In this document: in pieces, positions 15,620-23,858 of the stretch
How the letters are laid out: every line of letters starts with the position of its first letter
Position numbering within the stretch: the stretch's first letter is position 1
NCBI RefSeq assembly: GCF_001667265.1
Contig: NZ_LZHW01000068.1
Span: 1 to 48,899 of the forward strand
Direction: 5' to 3'
Length of the DNA stretch: 48,899 nucleotides
Source of the DNA: Mycobacterium sp. ACS4331
GTDB lineage: Bacteria; Actinomycetota; Actinomycetes; Mycobacteriales; Mycobacteriaceae
The notes under the pieces: model-generated
Told to the model about the DNA's origin: nothing
Seen by the model: the letters and a program-made list of their open reading frames with translations, nothing else
Databases searched by the model: none
Made by a program: the position numbers and the translations under genes

Positions 15620-16270
15620 TCAGCGACTCCAGGCCTGGTCCCAGGAGTCCACGGACACCGCCTCCTCGAGTGGCTTACGCCGCACGCGGTGGTGGTGTCC
15701 CCTGGGCCATCCGACGGTGACGAGCGTCGCGATCCGCCAGTCCTCGGGAATGCCGATCTGCGAGCGCAATTCGGCATCGCAGGCATCGTGCCACAGCGTG
15801 ATCGCCGCGCCCAGGCCCTGCGCCCTCGCGGCCAACAGGAAGTTCTGCACGGCCGGGAAGATCGAGCCCCCCTGCTGCAACTCGGTGGTGCCGCGCTGCG
15901 GTTGCACGCAGAACAGCACCAGTTCCGGGGCGTCGCCACCGACGGTCATGTGCTCGGCCATGGTCCGGAGCGTGCGCGCCTTCGGGTCGGACGCGTCGTC
16001 CGGCACCTCGGGCAGGCGGTAGAACTCCTTCATGACCGTCCATGTCTGTCGTGCGGCGGTCGTGACCAGGGCCCGCAGCTGTGGCGATCTGAGCACCACG
16101 AACCGCCACGGTTGCTGGTTGCCGCCCGACGGCGCCCACGATGCGGCGAGCAGACAACGTTCCAGCACATCGGCCGGGACGCTCTCGTCACGGTAGCGAC
16201 GCACCGCGGTGGCCGAACCCATGACGGTCCACAGGTCGTCGGAGACGGTTGGCGCCTCGGTGCAGCTCAC
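15620..16270 (-). CDS. Nitroreductase-family FMN oxidoreductase
   Basis: A 216-residue nitroreductase-fold protein. The N-terminal SATAVRRYRDESVP (FMN phosphate-binding Arg residues) and ASWAPSGGNQQPWRFVVL (the family's S-x-x-N-x-Q-P-W block) are diagnostic, and AQGLGAAITLWHD matches the C-terminal flavin loop. The enzyme reduces a conjugated or nitro compound, or oxidises a substrate, with FMN. GTG 16270 overlaps the stop of the upstream reductase gene (GTGA) and is therefore preferred over 16303. It is the last gene of the operon that starts with the amidohydrolase at 18556. Confidence 0.88.
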   Translation of the reverse strand: MSCTEAPTVSDDLWTVMGSATAVRRYRDESVPADVLERCLLAASWAPSGGNQQPWRFVVLRSPQLRALVTTAARQTWTVMKEFYRLPEVPDDASDPKARTLRTMAEHMTVGGDAPELVLFCVQPQRGTTELQQGGSIFPAVQNFLLAARAQGLGAAITLWHDACDAELRSQIGIPEDWRIATLVTVGWPRGHHHRVRRKPLEEAVSVDSWDQAWSR

Positions 16271-17376
16271 ACCGCCGCCTGCTGCGGGAGTACGCCCTGC
16301 CACCGCCCGGCCCGCATGGGTCCGGTGATGATCGGCAGGTCGAGCGTGGACAGCAGGCCGGGTTCGGCGGCGATGACTGCCGGTATGGCGTTGATCTCCC
16401 GCATCACCGTTGCGTAGGTCAGACCACGGAGGTTGTTTCCGCGGCCGTGCATCTCGATGTCCACGGTGTAGGTCGGCAGGCCGTCGACGATCACACGGTA
16501 GCCGCCGTGCGGCGACGGGTGCCTTGGCCAGTCCGGCGCCGCGCTCTCCCCCATCCTCGTGAAGTGCTCGAGGATCACGCGATCCTCACCGTCGACCACC
16601 CCGGCGAGGCGAAATCGCATGGCACCCATGGTTCCCGACTCGATCCAACCCGAGGCGACCCGGTAGCGCTCGGTGGCGATCCACGGCTCGATCTCGGTGT
16701 CGACGCGGTCCAAGGGCAGGCCCAGCCCCTCGGCCACCAGGTGCACCACCGGGGACCACAATGCGGCCAGCCGTTTCTCGTCCAGCAGCGGGGCCGGGAA
16801 ATCCGGTGGATGCCCGAATCCCATGAAGTCGAACATGATCTCGGGTTGATTGATCCCGCCGTAGTCCAGGATCTCCTGAGTCGTCACGGTGTCGACCAAG
16901 CTGCTGAATCCCGACATCACCAGGGGTAAGACGTCGTTGGCCCACCCGGGATCCACACCGCTGTTGAACAGGCTGGTTCCGCCGTCGCGACAGGCCTGTT
17001 CGAGAAGCTCGACCGTGGCCTGGTCGGCCGCCGGTGGATAGCACAGCGGGACCAGCGATGTGCACACGACGTTCTTGCCCGCGCGCAGGCAGCGCGCGAC
17101 ATCCTGGGCGGCCTCGTGGTAGCGGTAGTCACCGGAGGCGAAGAACGCGACGGCATCGGCCGGCACCGCCAGCGCCGCGTCGATATCGCGCGTCGCGATC
17201 ACGCCCGTCTCGGGCATGCCGCACAACTCCCCCGCATCGCGGCCGTCCTTGGCCTCGGAGTGCACGACGACTCCGACAAGGTCGAGACCGGGATGGGCGA
17301 TGAGGGCGCGCAGCGCGCCCACGCCGACCTGTCCGGGGCCCCACAGGATCACCCTGGGCCTGGTGTCAGCGGCCAC
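16267..17376 (-). CDS. NAD(P)-dependent oxidoreductase, dihydrodipicolinate reductase-like N-terminal domain
   Basis: A 369-residue protein opens with a Rossmann motif (VILWGPGQVGVGALRAL, residues about 9-25) of the DHDP-reductase / 2,4-diaminopentanoate dehydrogenase type, continues with FFASGDYRYHEAAQDVARCL and AGKNVVCTSLVPLCYP, and ends in an alpha/beta catalytic domain with SGVDPGWANDVLPL. Proteins of this family reduce or deaminate small substrates with NAD(P)H; the substrate is unknown. GTG 17376 lies 11 bp inside the end of the upstream amidohydrolase gene, and its stop overlaps the nitroreductase start, so the three are one transcription unit. Confidence 0.8.
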   Translation of the reverse strand: MAADTRPRVILWGPGQVGVGALRALIAHPGLDLVGVVVHSEAKDGRDAGELCGMPETGVIATRDIDAALAVPADAVAFFASGDYRYHEAAQDVARCLRAGKNVVCTSLVPLCYPPAADQATVELLEQACRDGGTSLFNSGVDPGWANDVLPLVMSGFSSLVDTVTTQEILDYGGINQPEIMFDFMGFGHPPDFPAPLLDEKRLAALWSPVVHLVAEGLGLPLDRVDTEIEPWIATERYRVASGWIESGTMGAMRFRLAGVVDGEDRVILEHFTRMGESAAPDWPRHPSPHGGYRVIVDGLPTYTVDIEMHGRGNNLRGLTYATVMREINAIPAVIAAEPGLLSTLDLPIITGPMRAGRWQGVLPQQAAV

Positions 17377-18556
17377 CGGGCACCGCCGTCAACAGGTCGC
17401 GCAGGTTGGCGCCCATGATCCGGCTGATCGCGGGTTCGTCGAGCGCCGCGATCTCCGGGGTCAGCTCGGCCGGATCGGCCAATCCCTCCGGATGTGGGTA
17501 GTCCGACCCGAACAGCACGCGCTCCACACCGATGAGGTCGATCAGGCCCGTCATGTCCTCCTCGTGAAACGGGTTCACCCAGACGTGTTCGCGGAACTGC
17601 TCCACCGGGTGGACCGCGAACTCGCCCGGCATCTTCCGGTACACGCGGTCGAACAGTTCGACCAGCCGGGGCACCCAGTTCCCGCCGTTCTCGACCACCC
17701 CGACCCGCACGCCGGGGTGCCGGGTGAAGACGCCGTGGGCCACCAGGGCCGCACAGGTGTCCAGGATCGAGCGGGCGTCCTCGTAGACGATCGTCCGGAA
17801 CGCATCGGGTTTGAAGGGCTGGTACTCGGCGCCCGCACCCTCCCAGTCCCTGCTGTACCGGTCATATCCGGAGTCGCAGGCGTGCATCAGCACCGGAATG
17901 CCATGATGCGCGACCCGGCTCCAGAACGGGTCGAAGTACCGCTGCCCCATCGACGTGGTGTGTCCCGACACCGTGGCCACCGGTCTCGGGTTCACCAGGA
18001 CAGCGCGGGCCCCGTGCTCCACGCACCAGTCGAGTTCGGCCACCGCCTTGTCCACATCGGGCAGCGTGATGACGGGGGTGGCGAAGATCCGGCCGTGATA
18101 GTCGAACGTCCACTCCTCCAGCAGCCACTCGTTGTACGCGTGAACGACGGCGTGCGTCAGTTCGATGTCGTCGAGCATGCGCTCTTCGAGCATCCCGCCC
18201 GTCGTCGGGAACATCACGCAGGCGTGGATGCGCTGCGTGTCCAGCAGGTTCAGCCTCTCCTGTGCGCGTCGGAAGGACTCCGGGCAGGCGATCGGATTCG
18301 CCAGTTCCCGAAGGCTCTTTCCCTCGGGGTTGATGCCGCGGAAATAGTCCGCCCAGGCTCCCGGCGAGGCCACCACCTCGTAGGTCGGGTTCGGAATGGT
18401 GTCGGTGAGCCTGCCCTTGATCATCAGCTTGGTGTGCCCGTCCACCTCGATCCACTGGATGGCACTCCGATACTTCCGCGGCAGGTGCCGGGTGTATGCG
18501 TCCGGTGGTTCGTACAGGTGATTGTCGGCGTCCCAGATTTCCAGGGCAGAGTTCAT
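17366..18556 (-). CDS. Amidohydrolase_2-family metal-dependent hydrolase/decarboxylase (paralogue 2)
   Basis: A 396-residue TIM-barrel enzyme. Metal ligands are visible as Asp11/His13 in IWDADNHLYEPPDAY, His in GIPVLMHACDSGYD and Asp in VLFGSDYPHPEG. It is clearly a close paralogue of the 45079 gene (shared IPNPTYxxVAxPGxxxDYF and NPEG blocks). ATG 18556 has GGAAGGA 11 nt upstream; longer in-frame extension to 19429 is only an antisense shadow of the neighbouring hydratase. It heads an operon with the DHDPR-like and nitroreductase genes and is divergent from an enoyl-CoA hydratase gene, with an exact GAGAA-N6-TTCTC dyad between them. The reaction is unknown. Confidence 0.88.
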   Translation of the reverse strand: MNSALEIWDADNHLYEPPDAYTRHLPRKYRSAIQWIEVDGHTKLMIKGRLTDTIPNPTYEVVASPGAWADYFRGINPEGKSLRELANPIACPESFRRAQERLNLLDTQRIHACVMFPTTGGMLEERMLDDIELTHAVVHAYNEWLLEEWTFDYHGRIFATPVITLPDVDKAVAELDWCVEHGARAVLVNPRPVATVSGHTTSMGQRYFDPFWSRVAHHGIPVLMHACDSGYDRYSRDWEGAGAEYQPFKPDAFRTIVYEDARSILDTCAALVAHGVFTRHPGVRVGVVENGGNWVPRLVELFDRVYRKMPGEFAVHPVEQFREHVWVNPFHEEDMTGLIDLIGVERVLFGSDYPHPEGLADPAELTPEIAALDEPAISRIMGANLRDLLTAVPGGR

Positions 18557-18585
18557 CGGAGTCTGATCCTTCCGTGGGACACAAC

Positions 18586-18608
18586 GAGAATATACCTTCT
18601 CATTATCC
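18586..18608. promoter_or_regulatory. Candidate operator GAGAA-N6-TTCTC with adjoining -10 element
   Basis: GAGAATATACCTTCTC (18586-18601) is an exact match to the island dyad. Directly next to it, GGATAAT on the minus strand (18608-18602) is a good -10 element for the amidohydrolase operon, which would put the transcription start inside the dyad. The plus-strand hydratase starts 40 bp further on, so one bound dimer could control both directions. Confidence 0.65.
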
Positions 18609-18640
18609 GTTAACGCGATTACCAGTCTGAGGAGACCAAG

Positions 18641-19549
18641 TTGACCGAGTACCGGTTCCTGAAGTGGCAGACATTCGACGAAGGCACGATCGTCCGGATC
18701 TCGCTCAACCGACCCGAGCAGCGCAACGCACAGAACCGCGGAATGCTGGTCGAACTCGACGAGGCCTTTGGACGGGCGGAGGCCGACGACACTGTGCGGG
18801 TGGTGATCCTCGCCGGCGAGGGCAAGATGTTCTCCTCCGGCCACGACATCGGATCCAAACAGGCCATCGCCGAGTACCGGCGCGGCCCCGACCAGCATCC
18901 GACGGCGTCGATCAACGGCGGCAGAAGGAAGGGCGCCGAGAAGACGATGCTGCAGGAGTGGCACTACTTCTTCCAGAACACGTTGCGGTGGCGCAATCTG
19001 CGCAAGATCACCATTGCCCAGGTGCACGGTGACGTGTTCTCGGCGGGTCTGATGTTGATGTGGGCGTGCGACCTGATCGTCGGCAGTGACGACGTCCGGT
19101 TCGCCGACGTCGTCGGCACCAGGCTCGGCATGTGCGGCATGGAGTACTTCGGCCATCCGTGGGAGTTCGGACCGCGCAAAGCCAAAGAGCTTCTGCTGAC
19201 CGGAGACGCGATCGATGTTCACGAGGCGCACCGGCTCGGCATGGTCAGCAAGGTGTTCACCCGCGACGAACTGGCCGAACGGACGCTCGAGATGGCCCGT
19301 CGTATCGCCGAGGTGCCGACCATGGCCGCGCTGCTCATCAAGGAGTCGGTGAACCAGACCCAGGACAACATGGGTTTCTACAACTCGCTGCAGGCATGCT
19401 TCACGCTGCACCAGCTCAACCACTCGCACTGGATGGGAGTCCGGGAGGACAAGGGAGCCACCGCGGGCCCCGAGCAGGGCGTGCCGGATTGGCGGACGGC
19501 GCCGCCAATTGTGTTGGCCACCAAGGACACCGTTCGCGCGGATGGGTGA
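18641..19549 (+). CDS. Enoyl-CoA hydratase/isomerase family protein
   Basis: A 302-residue crotonase-fold protein. The oxyanion-hole segments are LAGEGKMFSSGHDIGSK (around residue 60) and VHGDVFSAGLMLMWACDLI (around 130), separated by a longer than usual loop containing HPTASINGG. After that, FADVVGTRLGMCGMEYFGHP corresponds to the catalytic-loop region; an Asp (ADVVG) stands where classical hydratases have Glu. Products with this EYFGHPWEFGPRKAKE block form a distinct actinobacterial subgroup, whose exact reaction is not known to me. TTG 18641 has GGAGA 8 nt upstream. Monocistronic; its end is 6 bp from the convergent dehydrogenase gene. Confidence 0.88.
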   Translation: MTEYRFLKWQTFDEGTIVRISLNRPEQRNAQNRGMLVELDEAFGRAEADDTVRVVILAGEGKMFSSGHDIGSKQAIAEYRRGPDQHPTASINGGRRKGAEKTMLQEWHYFFQNTLRWRNLRKITIAQVHGDVFSAGLMLMWACDLIVGSDDVRFADVVGTRLGMCGMEYFGHPWEFGPRKAKELLLTGDAIDVHEAHRLGMVSKVFTRDELAERTLEMARRIAEVPTMAALLIKESVNQTQDNMGFYNSLQACFTLHQLNHSHWMGVREDKGATAGPEQGVPDWRTAPPIVLATKDTVRADG

Positions 19550-19555
19550 CCGGGA

Positions 19556-20572
19556 TCAGCCTGCCAGCGCGCCGTAGCGCGCGTCGGCAACCCTGTCGAG
19601 CGCCACCGAGGGCTCGCCGTAGACCAGGGCCCACCCCCGTGCCCGACGATAGTGCAGTTGGATGTCGGCCTCCATGCCGAAGCCGTACCCGCCGTGGACA
19701 TGAAGGCTGCGGTGCGTCGCGTCGCGAGCCGCCTCAGAGGCGAAGGCGAAGGCCATGGCCGCCAACTCGGTTCGCCGGTCCGGTTCGTCGATGAACGCAC
19801 ATGCAGCCCTGTAGGCCAGCAGTCGTGCACCGTCGGTCGCCGTGGCGCAGTCGGCGAGAGGATGCGCGACCGCTTGAAAGGACCCGATCGGGGCGCCGAA
19901 CGCGTGCCGCTGTTTGGCGTATTCCGCGCCCATCTCGACAGCCCGCGCCGCAATGCCGGTCAGCGCCGCCGCGGTGAGGGTCAGCCACAGGTCGAGCGCA
20001 CCTGCGAAGTGCTCGTGCGCCCGTGGCCCTTCACAGAGGACCAGCGCGTCGTCATCCACGGTGACATCGGCCAACGGCATCGCCGCGAGGTTCTGCACAG
20101 GGCGGCGTTCTCCGATCGGCGCCAGAAGGAGCCGGTCGTCGACGAGGGCCACCACCGCGTCGGCGATGGCGCCGGCCGGCACCAGCTCCAGGTGAGGACC
20201 CCGGCTGGAACGCGGCGCGAAGGTGACCAGCCTGTCGCCCGACAACGCGTCCCGCAACCACGTCTGCCCGCCGGCTCCGGCGGCCGCGAGTGCCGACGCG
20301 GCCACCTGGGCCTCGATCACCGGCGCCGAGGCCACGGCGCGACCGAACTGTTCGGCCGTCAGCGCCAGTTCCAGCACTGACGCGCCCCACCCGCCCGCGC
20401 TCTCTGAGACGGCCATCTCCACGGCACCCGTCTCCCCCAGCACCCGCCACAGCCGCGGGTCGAAGCCAGACGGTTCTGCGGCACGCACCCGCTCGGGTGT
20501 CGCCTCCCTGGCATACAGCGCGGCGAAAGCCTCGACGAGGCTTCGCTGTTCGTCAGTGAGACTCAGGTCCAC
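19556..20572 (-). CDS. Acyl-CoA dehydrogenase, short (small-subunit) type
   Basis: A 338-residue acyl-CoA dehydrogenase-like protein, shorter than the usual 380-400. The segments LSLTDEQRSLVEAFAALYA, KQRHAFGAPIGSFQAVAHPL and LHVHGGYGFGMEADIQLHY are typical, but the C-terminus (RARGWALVYGEP) lacks the catalytic-Glu motif YEGT/GGTSE. Such short chains are found as the partner subunit in heteromeric alpha2beta2 dehydrogenases of steroid side-chain degradation. GTG 20572 (VDLSLTDEQ) with GGGGTGG upstream is preferred over GTG 20590. It is divergent from the full-length dehydrogenase at 20680, a candidate partner, with an 18-bp palindrome between. Confidence 0.85.
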   Translation of the reverse strand: MDLSLTDEQRSLVEAFAALYAREATPERVRAAEPSGFDPRLWRVLGETGAVEMAVSESAGGWGASVLELALTAEQFGRAVASAPVIEAQVAASALAAAGAGGQTWLRDALSGDRLVTFAPRSSRGPHLELVPAGAIADAVVALVDDRLLLAPIGERRPVQNLAAMPLADVTVDDDALVLCEGPRAHEHFAGALDLWLTLTAAALTGIAARAVEMGAEYAKQRHAFGAPIGSFQAVAHPLADCATATDGARLLAYRAACAFIDEPDRRTELAAMAFAFASEAARDATHRSLHVHGGYGFGMEADIQLHYRRARGWALVYGEPSVALDRVADARYGALAG

Positions 20573-20604
20573 GTTGGCCCACCCCGTCACATGCGGATAT
20601 GTAC

Positions 20605-20632
20605 ACTCTCGAATCGGAGAGTAGCATTATCC
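20605..20632. promoter_or_regulatory. 18-bp perfect palindrome between divergent acyl-CoA dehydrogenase genes, with -10 element
   Basis: ACTCTCGAATCGGAGAGT (20605-20622) has ACTCTC/GAGAGT arms and a 6-nt centre. Next to it GGATAAT on the minus strand (20632-20626) forms the same -10 and dyad arrangement as at 18586-18608. The arms are different from, and in opposite polarity to, GAGAA/TTCTC, so a different regulator is likely. Confidence 0.55.
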
Positions 20633-20679
20633 ATCGCGCCGACGCTGCCGTGCCGCAGACGACAGAATGGCTGGACTCC

Positions 20680-21840
20680 ATGCATTTTCAGCTCGACCCC
20701 GAGGTTGAAGCCTATCGCTGTGAGGTGCGCGCGCACCTCCAGGAGGTGATGACGCAGGAGTTCGAGGAGAAGCTCCACCGCAGCGGAGTGGCGCACGACG
20801 ACAGCTTCGCGAAGGGCCTCGTCGACCGAGGCCACTTCGCGCCCAGTTGGCCGGCCGAGTTCGGCGGCCAGAATCGTGGCGCATGGGACGAACAGGTCCT
20901 CAACGAGGAGCTCATGCGGTTCGACGCCCCGATGTACCTCTCGGAGACCACCCGAATGGTGGCGTCGATCATCCGGCAGATCGGCACGCCCATTCTCAAG
21001 GACCGGATCCTGGCCGGTGCGATGAAGGGCGACATCACCATTGCGTTGGGGTTCACCGAACCCGAATGCGGGTCCGACGTGGCCGCGGCCGCGACCAGGG
21101 CGGTCCGCGACGGTGACGACTGGGTCATCAACGGCTCGAAGATGTTCACCACCAACGGACACATCGCCGACTATGTGTTCCTGCTTGCGCGCACCAGTCC
21201 GGACAGACCCAAGCACCAGGGATTGACGATGTTCCTCGTCCCGTGCGACTCCGAGGGGTTCGAGGCCCAGGCGGTGTGGACGCTGTCCGGTGAGCGGACG
21301 AACATCACCTTCTACAGCGACGTCCGAATCGGCGACGAATGGCGCATAGGCGACGTCGACGGCGGCTGGGGTGTTCTCGGGCTTTCACTTCAGGACGAAC
21401 ACGCCTCAGGATGGGGTCCGCACCTGGCTCGCCTGCTGCACCATGCCGAACACTGGGCTGCGACAACGCCGTCCGGAGAGGGACGCACGCCCATCATGGA
21501 CCGCGACGTCCGCAGACGCATCGCCAGAGTCGCGATGGAGACCGAAGTCTCCATGCTGCTGCAGCGACGGTGTGTGTGGATGTCCGAGCACGGTCAGGTA
21601 CCCGTCGCCGAGGGGCCGATGTCCAAGGTCTTCAGCACCGAAGCCCTCGAGCGTGCCAGCCAGGACATCGTGGAGATGGTCGGACCGGATGCGCTGCGCA
21701 GCCATCTCGAGCCGACCTCGCCCGAGCACGGACGGTTCGAGCAGACCATGAGGTTCTCACTCGGCACGACGATCTATGCCGGAACAAGCGAAGTGCAGCG
21801 CACCATCATCGCGACGCGGGGCCTCGGGCTGCCCCGGTAG
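20680..21840 (+). CDS. Acyl-CoA dehydrogenase, full-length
   Basis: A 386-residue enzyme with N-terminal helical domain, the beta-domain flavin/substrate signature LGFTEPECGSDVAAAATRAV, GSKMFTTNGHIADYVFLLAR, and the C-terminal TIYAGTSEVQRTIIATRGLG. It would form a 2-enoyl-CoA using FAD. ATG 20680 (MHFQLDPEV) is chosen because an earlier in-frame ATG at 20599 would put the 18-bp palindrome and the -10 element inside the gene. It may pair with the short divergent dehydrogenase at 19556. The 3' end is 11 bp from the convergent hydratase gene. Confidence 0.88.
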   Translation: MHFQLDPEVEAYRCEVRAHLQEVMTQEFEEKLHRSGVAHDDSFAKGLVDRGHFAPSWPAEFGGQNRGAWDEQVLNEELMRFDAPMYLSETTRMVASIIRQIGTPILKDRILAGAMKGDITIALGFTEPECGSDVAAAATRAVRDGDDWVINGSKMFTTNGHIADYVFLLARTSPDRPKHQGLTMFLVPCDSEGFEAQAVWTLSGERTNITFYSDVRIGDEWRIGDVDGGWGVLGLSLQDEHASGWGPHLARLLHHAEHWAATTPSGEGRTPIMDRDVRRRIARVAMETEVSMLLQRRCVWMSEHGQVPVAEGPMSKVFSTEALERASQDIVEMVGPDALRSHLEPTSPEHGRFEQTMRFSLGTTIYAGTSEVQRTIIATRGLGLPR

Positions 21841-21851
21841 GTGACCGCCGG

Positions 21852-22742
21852 TCACCGGGCTTTCCAGTCGGGGCTGCGTTTCTCCATGAACGCTCGTGGC
21901 CCTTCGACGGCATCCTTGGTCAGGGCCACCTTCATTCGGTAGTTCTCGGCCAGCAGTTCGGCCTCGTAGATGGGCAGGGTCAGGCCCTTGCGCACCGCCA
22001 TACGTGAACCCCGCACCGCCAGCGGCGCATTGGAGTTCACCACGTCGGCGATGGCCCACGCGCGGTCCATCAGCGCGTCGGGCGGGACGACCTCGGTGAA
22101 GATCCCCAGGTCATAACAGCGTTGGGCGTCCAACCGCTCGTGTCTGCCCATCAGCACGAGGCGCATCACGACAGGCAACGGCAGAATCCGCGCCAACCGC
22201 ACCGCCTCGCGACCCGAGGCGACCCCGATGCTCACGTGCGGGTCCATCAGCGTCGCGGCCTCCGAGGCGATGGTGATGTCCGCGGTCGTGACGAGGTCCA
22301 TCCCCGCCCCGCAGGCGATGCCGTTCACGGCGCAGATGATCGGCTTGGTCATCTGAAGCCACGGCGGGGTGGCCTCCTGGGGGGCATCCCACTGCCGCAT
22401 CGCGCTCAAAATCGGCTCGCCCTGGTTGTCGATGCCCGCGGCGTTCTCCATGTCGTGGTCCGCGGCCTTCGAGACATCCGCGCCGACACACAGAGCGCGT
22501 CCCGCACCCGTGATGATCATCACCCAGATGTCCTGCGAGCGTTCAATTTCGGCGTACACTTCGGCCAGCTCAGCGATCATCTCATCGTTGATGGCGTTGA
22601 GCACCTCGGGGCGGTTGAGTGTCACGCATGCGGTGTGGCCGCGAACCTCGAAGTCGATGGTCCGGTGCTGTCGGACCTGCTCGTCCACCACTCCCGGACG
22701 TGAGCCGTTCGGCCCCGCCACATGGCTGTTGTCCTCAGACAT
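21852..22742 (-). CDS. Enoyl-CoA hydratase/isomerase family protein
   Basis: A 296-residue crotonase with a ~25-residue polar N-terminal extension. Oxyanion-hole segments are TGAGRALCVGADVSKA (around 78-93) and CAVNGIACGAGMDLVTTADI (around 138-157); DPHVSIGVASGREAVRLAR follows in place of the catalytic-loop Glu region, so the activity may be hydrolase, isomerase or hydratase. It ends with AFMEKRSPDWKAR, a typical terminus. ATG 22742. It is the last gene of the operon aldolase - dioxygenase - 2-hydroxyacid dehydrogenase - hydratase, 39 bp after the dehydrogenase. Confidence 0.88.
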   Translation of the reverse strand: MSEDNSHVAGPNGSRPGVVDEQVRQHRTIDFEVRGHTACVTLNRPEVLNAINDEMIAELAEVYAEIERSQDIWVMIITGAGRALCVGADVSKAADHDMENAAGIDNQGEPILSAMRQWDAPQEATPPWLQMTKPIICAVNGIACGAGMDLVTTADITIASEAATLMDPHVSIGVASGREAVRLARILPLPVVMRLVLMGRHERLDAQRCYDLGIFTEVVPPDALMDRAWAIADVVNSNAPLAVRGSRMAVRKGLTLPIYEAELLAENYRMKVALTKDAVEGPRAFMEKRSPDWKAR

Positions 22743-22781
22743 GAAATCCCTTTCCGCGAAGGCGCCCTGTGGTCATGATGT

Positions 22782-23858
22782 TCACTCGGCCGCGGCGAAC
22801 CGTGCCGTCGGGTGGATGCCGACAATGTCGAAGAATCTGTCGCAGTAGAGCGGCCAGACGTCCGGGTTGAGCAGGCGCGGCGGCATGCCGCCGGCGAAGA
22901 TCGTCTGCCACTGCTGGGCAGTCGCCACGGCGATGTCGTGTGCCGCCTCGACGGTGATCCCCGCCGTGTGCGGTGTCGCCACGACGTTGGGCAGGTGCAG
23001 CAGTGGATTGTCGGCGCGCGGCGGCTCGGTGTGGAAGACATCCAGTCCCGCACCTGCGATGCCCCCTGCGGTCAGCGCATCGAGCAGGGCGGCTTCGTCG
23101 TGGATGGGGCCCCGCGCTGTGGTGATGAAGAACGCCGTCGGCTTCATCAGCGCGAACTCCGCGGCGCCTATGAGGCCGCTGGTCTCCTGGGTCAGCGGAC
23201 ACGTGACCTGGACGAAGTCGGATCGCTCGAGCAGATCGGACAGCGGCACCCGCTGCACACCACGGCGCTGAGCCGTCGCCTCGTCCAGGTACGGGTCGAA
23301 GACCAGAACCTCCATATCGAAGGGCGCGCACAGTTCGACCAGGCGCCCCCCGATCGCGCCGAGGCCAACCACCCCCAGGGTCTTGCCCTGGAGCTGACTG
23401 CCCCGCAGCGCCAGCCGATCACCGAGATCGCCGGCGCGCAGAACTCGGTCAGCCGCGGTGATCCTCTTCGCCAGGTCGAGCATGAACCCGAGCGCGTGCT
23501 CGGCGACAGCCTCGGCGCCCGGTCCCGAGTTGTTGCACACCGCGACACCGGCCCGCGTGCACGCGTCGACATCGATCACGTCGTACCCCGCGCCGGCCGA
23601 GCAGACCGCAAGGAGCTGATCACAACGTCGCACCAGCGCCCCGTCGGCCAGCCACTGCGTCCCGTCCGGGACAGCGGACACGTCGGTTCGGGTGGCAACC
23701 TGGTAGCCGTGCGCGGATTCCAGTGCCGCCCAGTTCTGTTCGGCGGGCACCGCGAGATCGAGCTTGACCAGCTCGACCCCAGCACTGCGCAGCATCGTGC
23801 CTGCGACGGGATCGGTCCAGCGTTCGTAGACGAGCCGAGGCCGGTCGATACCGCTCAT
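22782..23858 (-). CDS. D-2-hydroxyacid dehydrogenase family protein
   Basis: A 358-residue NAD-dependent dehydrogenase with a longer N-terminus than the one at 4741. Visible are VVGLGAIGGRLVELC (dinucleotide motif, around 163-177), FITTARGPIHDEAAL (catalytic Arg), LDVFHTEPPRADNP (Glu) and ATPHTAGITVEAAHD (His). It probably oxidises or reduces a 2-hydroxy/2-keto acid produced in this operon, which also holds a pyruvate-type aldolase. ATG 23858 overlaps the stop of the dioxygenase gene by 4 bp (ATGA). Confidence 0.88.
   Translation of the reverse strand: MSGIDRPRLVYERWTDPVAGTMLRSAGVELVKLDLAVPAEQNWAALESAHGYQVATRTDVSAVPDGTQWLADGALVRRCDQLLAVCSAGAGYDVIDVDACTRAGVAVCNNSGPGAEAVAEHALGFMLDLAKRITAADRVLRAGDLGDRLALRGSQLQGKTLGVVGLGAIGGRLVELCAPFDMEVLVFDPYLDEATAQRRGVQRVPLSDLLERSDFVQVTCPLTQETSGLIGAAEFALMKPTAFFITTARGPIHDEAALLDALTAGGIAGAGLDVFHTEPPRADNPLLHLPNVVATPHTAGITVEAAHDIAVATAQQWQTIFAGGMPPRLLNPDVWPLYCDRFFDIVGIHPTARFAAAE

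Noticed and set aside
18557..19429. 291-residue N-terminal extension of the amidohydrolase at 17366-18556
   Set aside because: It is antisense to a well-supported hydratase gene; the family begins at IWDADNH and a ribosome site precedes ATG 18556.
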